A stretch of 64,000 nt of DNA, taken from positions 5,029,501 through 5,093,500 of the forward strand of contig NC_059394.1 in NCBI RefSeq assembly GCF_905220565.1. The letters run 5' to 3'. Source of the stretch: Melitaea cinxia (Eukaryota; Arthropoda; Insecta; Lepidoptera; Nymphalidae). Position 1 is the first letter of the stretch, and every line of letters begins with the position of its first letter. Positions 59,892 through 64,000 of the stretch are shown here, piece by piece. A program made the position numbers and the translations under genes. Below the pieces are notes generated by a model that worked only from the letters and a program-made list of their open reading frames with translations, was not told where the DNA came from and made no database searches.

Positions 59892-60639
59892 GAATTGTAA
59901 TAATTTATGACAAGTACATTTATAGCGTGCTCTCAAAAATACTTTTGCATATATCTTTTTACATAAAATATTACATGTTATAGTTTTGTTATAAGCACAA
60001 ATTACACAATATATAACTCTTGTGTAACATATTTCCTATAATTAGAGTATCGTGTCCGCAGCTGGCTGTCAGTTAGAATTATGCATTGTCATTAGTCGAG
60101 CCCATAACAACAATTAACAAGAAGGACTGTGGGAAAGACAGCATAAGGTCATACTCCGAGATAAGCCTTGAGATTAACGTCCAGCACGTAAACAAAGTAC
60201 CGAGACTAAATTTTTAATTCAAAGGTTTAGTACTTCGTGACCCACTGGACAGGAAAGGTAAATCTTTACTAAATTTTACAATACACTGGTTGAGAACGCG
60301 CTCTGCAATGTGGCGAGATTGCGGTTAGATATTTAATTCATAATGGAAAAATATATTTTTGAATCGCGCCCTACCTCAGAGATATAACAAAATTCACTTT
60401 TACTTTAATGTTCTTCTGTCACTGAAACGAGCATAGCAAAAAAAAATAGGTATTCCATTACATCGCGTGCTAATTCTTTTACTTCAGTACAAATAATTAT
60501 ATGACTTTAACACAATATTTGGATTTAAATTGTTCGTTAAGTGTATTACTAATTTTAATAATTTATTTTTGGATATAGATTTCAATTAAAATGTACGCCT
60601 TTAGGCATTTACTAATAAACAAGGTATAAATAATAATTG
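59892..60639. other. Unique non-coding DNA with a possible regulatory cluster
   Basis: No gene. 60030-60335 is repeat-free, less AT-rich and has several sites resembling developmental factor motifs: TGTGGGAA (60128-60135, Su(H)-like), GTAAACA (60188-60194, Forkhead-like), ATGCATTGTCATTAG (POU/homeodomain-like) and ACAACAATT (Sox-like). Such motifs are short, so this is only a candidate. Confidence 0.3.
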
Positions 60640-60940
60640 TCTTTGCAGGCAAACGAAGGAAAACCGACTTCAATTATATCGACAAGTAATACAACGTAGG
60701 TAGTCAAGTGAATACGTATTATCAAAGATTACTCCAAAAGTTGAAATCATATCTCGATAAAATTTAAATGTGACCACATGATAAAGCGATCTTTCGATTA
60801 AATTAAAAATCATCAAAATCGGTACACCCAGTAAAAAGTTATGCGGATTTTCGAGAGTTTCCCTCGATATTTCCTTTCCAATAAAAAAAGAATTATCAAA
60901 ATTGGTTCATAAACGACGGAGTTATCCCCGAACATACATT

Positions 60941-61036
<96 letters not shown>

Positions 61037-61059
61037 CGAATTCAAGTAACCTCCTCGTC

Positions 61060-61100
<41 letters not shown>

Positions 61101-61165
61101 GAATTCAAGTAACCTCCTCGTCGAATTGAGTAACCTCCTCCTTTTTTTGAATTCGGTTAAAAACT
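60640..61165 (-). repeat. Dispersed repeat family E, copy 4, split by TA arrays
   Basis: Inverted relative to copies 1-3. It begins with GCAAACGAAGGAAAACCGAC and TTCAATTATATCGACAAGTA, continues with ATCAAAATCGGTACACCCAG and TTTTCGAGAGTTTCCCTCGA, and ends GAGTAACCTCCTCCTTTTTT and GAATTCGGTT. Two (TA)n arrays interrupt the last part. Confidence 0.75.
60945..61099. repeat. (TA)n microsatellite with duplicated spacer
   Basis: TA tracts cover about 60945-61035 (one TACTATA interruption near 61006) and 61065-61099. The spacer ACGAATTCAAGTAACCTCCT, part of family E, occurs after both tracts, so a TA tract plus spacer was duplicated. Confidence 0.95.
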
Positions 61166-61371
61166 CGATTTCTTAAAATTGATCTTATCCAAGAAAAAAT
61201 TTTTTTAATAGAATAAGCCTATACAGGTCCCACAGTAAGGTTAAGACTATTTCTCTGTGCCACAAACTGTGCTATTTTAATACTTGATATGGGTCAAAAT
61301 AACAAGTAGGTATAATAAGTAGTAGAATGAATAAGTAGAATAAAAATGTAAAAGTCAATTGTATAAATATA

Positions 61372-61477
61372 TCATCATCATCATTGGCCTTAGTCCATCT
61401 ATTGCAGACGATTTAAACAGTGTCAGACAGACACTGTGTCGCCTAGGACACTCTTCAGGAAAACACAGAGTTGTTAA
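61372..61477 (-). mobile_element. SINE tail fragment (same tail as 53.4 kb)
   Basis: It holds (TCA)n, TTGGCCTTAGTCCATC, TTTAAACAGTGTCAGACAGA, CACTGTGTCGCCTAGGACAC and TCTTCAGGAAAACACAGAG, matching the left part of the SINE at 53436-53811. It is 5'-truncated. An (ATG)n end is visible on the minus strand, which the 53.4-kb copy has nearly lost. No exact target-site duplication was found. Confidence 0.8.
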
Positions 61478-62103
61478 AACATATAGCACTAATATTATTC
61501 CTCCATAAGCGCATACGTTGCAGAATAAACAACAATAAAAAATGATAAGAAAAAATGATAAAAAATGATAATATATAATATCATATAATATAGATCTTTA
61601 TATGAACATTCATTATAATTGTTTTATTACATTTGTCAAATTTTAATTCTAAAACTAATTACCTTTTAATGACACTTTTGTTTTGCCCCATGTCACGAAA
61701 ACTATTTGCTAAATGTGTTGAAATACAAACGTACATAAGGAAATATGCTTAAGCTACTGTCCCAAATAAGGTATAAAAGAAAGATTAGACGTGAGTCTAG
61801 ATTTAGTTCGCTACTTTTAAAGAAGTATTAAAATACTTTTATACGTATTCTTATTATAAGATACGGTAAGATATGGAAATATGGTATACTTTATTATTAA
61901 AGTTATACTTACTTTACTTATTAGGGTATATTTAAGCTTTATTATGGTACACTCACCGGCATAAATCATTTATGGTAAATGTTCTTCTTTCTACCCGCAC
62001 TGAAAAAAAAATTTTTTTAAGCTACTCCAAGCATTTAATGACTTTAACGGGTTTATCATTTTTAGATAAGTTCTTTTGTCCAGGAAATATATTTTCATCC
62101 CTA
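61478..62103. other. AT-rich non-coding DNA
   Basis: No gene or recognised repeat. Confidence 0.5.
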
Positions 62104-62104
62104 A

Positions 62105-62200
62105 CTAGCTGACCCAAAAGACGTTGCTCAATCTTGCAATGTTTCAAACACGTGAAGTTTAGGTGGTCTGCTAGAACTTTCTAAATTTTTCAAATTTTCT
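62105..62200 (-). mobile_element. Helitron-like 3'-end fragment
   Basis: A|CTAGCTGACCCAAAAGACGT on the plus strand is the reverse complement of a Helitron 3' end like that at 51941 (CTAGCTGACCCGGCGAACTT). The body blocks differ and the 5' end was not found, so the right limit is approximate. Confidence 0.55.
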
Positions 62201-62629
62201 TCGCAATTTACACAAAGTATTGAAAAACTTAAAAAATGATAAATAAAATCGTTAAAGTTGTTGTTGAGTTATTGCGTGACCAAAATAAATAAGAATTGAT
62301 TTTTATGTACAGAAAAAAATATTTTTAACAATTTTTAAACTCCTACTCAAAACCATTAATAATAATTTAAAAAAAAATTAAATCAAATTGAAATTTAATA
62401 TTTTATCACGTCTACATTTTACTTACGACCTTGTCGCTAATAAAAATAATTATATTAGCAATGTGAGTTATAGTGTCGTATCCGTCACGCAAACGCTGTG
62501 CAAGTCGTATGTCGAAACAAGTTGGGCGATACCCGTTCGAGTGCCCGCGGCTCGGAACGCGGAAACGCAAGCTTAACAGAATTTACGACAAAACACGAAT
62601 CGCACGCTCGTGACGCGAGATTTTATCTG

Positions 62630-62664
62630 GATTGGAACACTGGATCACACTTTAAGCCTTTATA
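62630..62664 (-). promoter_or_regulatory. Candidate TATA promoter, minus strand
   Basis: On the minus strand TATAAAG lies at 62664-62658, followed about 20-25 nt later by CCAGTG at 62643-62638 as an initiator-like site. The next roughly 180 bp (62450-62630) are CpG-rich (TCTCGCGTCACGAGCGTGCG, TTCCGAGCCGCGGGCACTCG), as expected of a 5' exon. No good coding start follows, so the exon would be non-coding. It could be an upstream promoter of the gene with the signal-peptide exon at 51.1 kb, or unrelated. Confidence 0.3.
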
Positions 62665-64000
62665 GCCCTTGCTATCTCTCCACATAGAGAAATGTATCCA
62701 GACGACGAAAGTAGGAAATGGAAAGGTTTCGTGTTGCATTCCTTTAGATTAAATCGGATGTTCGTTTTTGTTTTAACAAAACAAAATTACTTTTAGAAGA
62801 TTTATACTTCATTGCAACAATTATCAAGACACAAAAGACTCACCATATGACTTAACGATCATCGTGTCGTTTTAAAAAATAGTTTTACATTTAAGATAAA
62901 ATGAGATTTCACAATAAATATATATTTTTAAACGTAATCTTGCTAAACCACAAACGTACTAGAAGTGAATTAGCCCATGACATAACACGAAATTCGAAAC
63001 AATTAACGCTGGATTAAAATATGATGTCAAAATGTTTAAAGTAACTCAATAATATTAATTTTTTGTGCAGGTAATTCTATTTTTGAAAATTGAAATAAAA
63101 AATTATAAAGACCAAGTAAATAAATTATCTTTGATTTATTTTATTATACGATGTAATTGTTAATTCATAATGATACGTGTTAATATATTTTTTATGAAAA
63201 TGGACAGCTAATGAGAAAGGGTCTAATAATGTCAGGTGCTCACCGCTAATGAGACCTGCAGTAGGTACTTACAAATAGGTTTTGGCTCAATATATGAGAA
63301 AGGAGTTTGGGAAACAGAAAATATAAAGTAGCTTACTGTTTTACTCACCGTATGAGACGATGTGAAAAAAACTGTAAAAAAGCAGCACATGAGTTATTAC
63401 TCAAAAAAATAACTTAATAAAATAATTATATTTATACATTACACTGACATAATCCTTGTAAATATTTTAAAGTTTAGAGCTATAAAAATGTATATTGATA
63501 ATATATCATAGTTTGATAAATTAGAAACTTTTAAGCTGAGCTCTAAAAAAGTTCTGTAAACGATATAAATTCTGCACGCACAGCGTCCACGTGACGGATA
63601 TAACAAGACCTTGCGAACGACCTTTGCGTCACAAACCCTTTCAACTATCACCTTATACAGCCGATACATATTTCGTATCAACAAAAATAATCTAAATTAA
63701 ACCTTAAAACCTTAAGTTAAAGATCTATTTCAATGACCAAAATATGAGATTAAAAATAATCCATACACAAGTGATAGTCATTTCCTGCATTTGTATGTAA
63801 CGTAACATTCTATCTACATATTTTTCTACATATACATATAACAGATGAAGTTGGTTAAGTACATAATTGTTGTATTATATAAATTACAGACATTTATTTG
63901 TTTCAAAAAAGAGTGAAAAACATATAATTCTTTACTCTCGCGACCATGACAATTGTCGTAATCTAAAGTTTCAACACAACTGTCGCTTTAAATAATTAAA
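62665..64000. other. AT-rich non-coding DNA
   Basis: No supported gene. A less AT-rich patch at 63560-63660 has a CACGTG E-box and two AAGGTC half-sites on the minus strand; an 81-codon minus frame across it has no recognisable domain. Confidence 0.45.

Overview
The window looks like a stretch of an animal genome, most probably from a butterfly or moth (Lepidoptera). It is strongly AT-rich, has almost no long open reading frames, and shows no operon-like gene packing. It is full of interspersed repeats of types common in lepidopteran genomes: short Helitron-like elements with A|TC...CTAG|T ends, RTE-type LINE tails ending in (ATG)n, SINEs that borrow those tails, an R1-clade LINE fragment, and several unclassified repeat families. 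The species cannot be named from the sequence. There are no bacterial-type genes and no CRISPR array.

Host genes: the only well-supported host coding segment is a 49-nt first coding exon on the minus strand at 51060-51108. It encodes a 16-residue signal peptide, has an in-frame stop just upstream, ends in a phase-1 splice donor, and sits in a GC-rich promoter-like patch. Its later exons were not recognised; much of the sequence to the left may be its first intron. Weaker candidates are a 58-codon ORF at 21481-21657 (+), core-promoter-like motif sets near 7.46 kb (+) and 62.66 kb (-), and a possible regulatory cluster at 60.03-60.33 kb.

Layout: 0.6-16 kb is mostly unique AT-rich DNA with copies of one dispersed family (0.65, 5.2, 15 kb), a perfect 26-bp inverted repeat (1.87 kb), a short RTE tail (7.8 kb) and a SINE (16 kb). 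At 18.8-20.2 kb a short Helitron is tandemly duplicated and a 5'-truncated RTE LINE sits at the end of the duplication. A foldback DNA element lies at 21.8-22.3 kb. At 26.1-27.9 kb a roughly 280-bp tandem array leads into a complete non-autonomous Helitron. At 29.4-30.7 kb an R1-clade LINE fragment is nested inside another Helitron. A SINE with an RTE tail follows at 31.4 kb. From 32 to 49 kb the sequence is mainly unique AT-rich DNA with small Helitrons (37.6, 40.6, 49.1 kb), a 57-bp PIF-like element (41.8 kb) and two copies of a tRNA-type SINE (45.8, 48.2 kb), the first running into a GT-rich microsatellite. The signal-peptide exon at 51.1 kb is followed by a Helitron (51.9 kb), a SINE (53.4 kb), an unclassified repeat (54.5 kb), a 10-bp minisatellite (58.0-58.5 kb), a Helitron and RTE tail (59.6-59.9 kb) and a repeat split by TA arrays (60.6-61.2 kb).

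The biology here is mostly transposon biology: layered insertions with readable target-site duplications, LINE tails reused by SINEs, and microsatellites grown from repeat sequence. I see no sign of a new multi-gene system. All family names rest on recognised motifs and termini, not on database searches.
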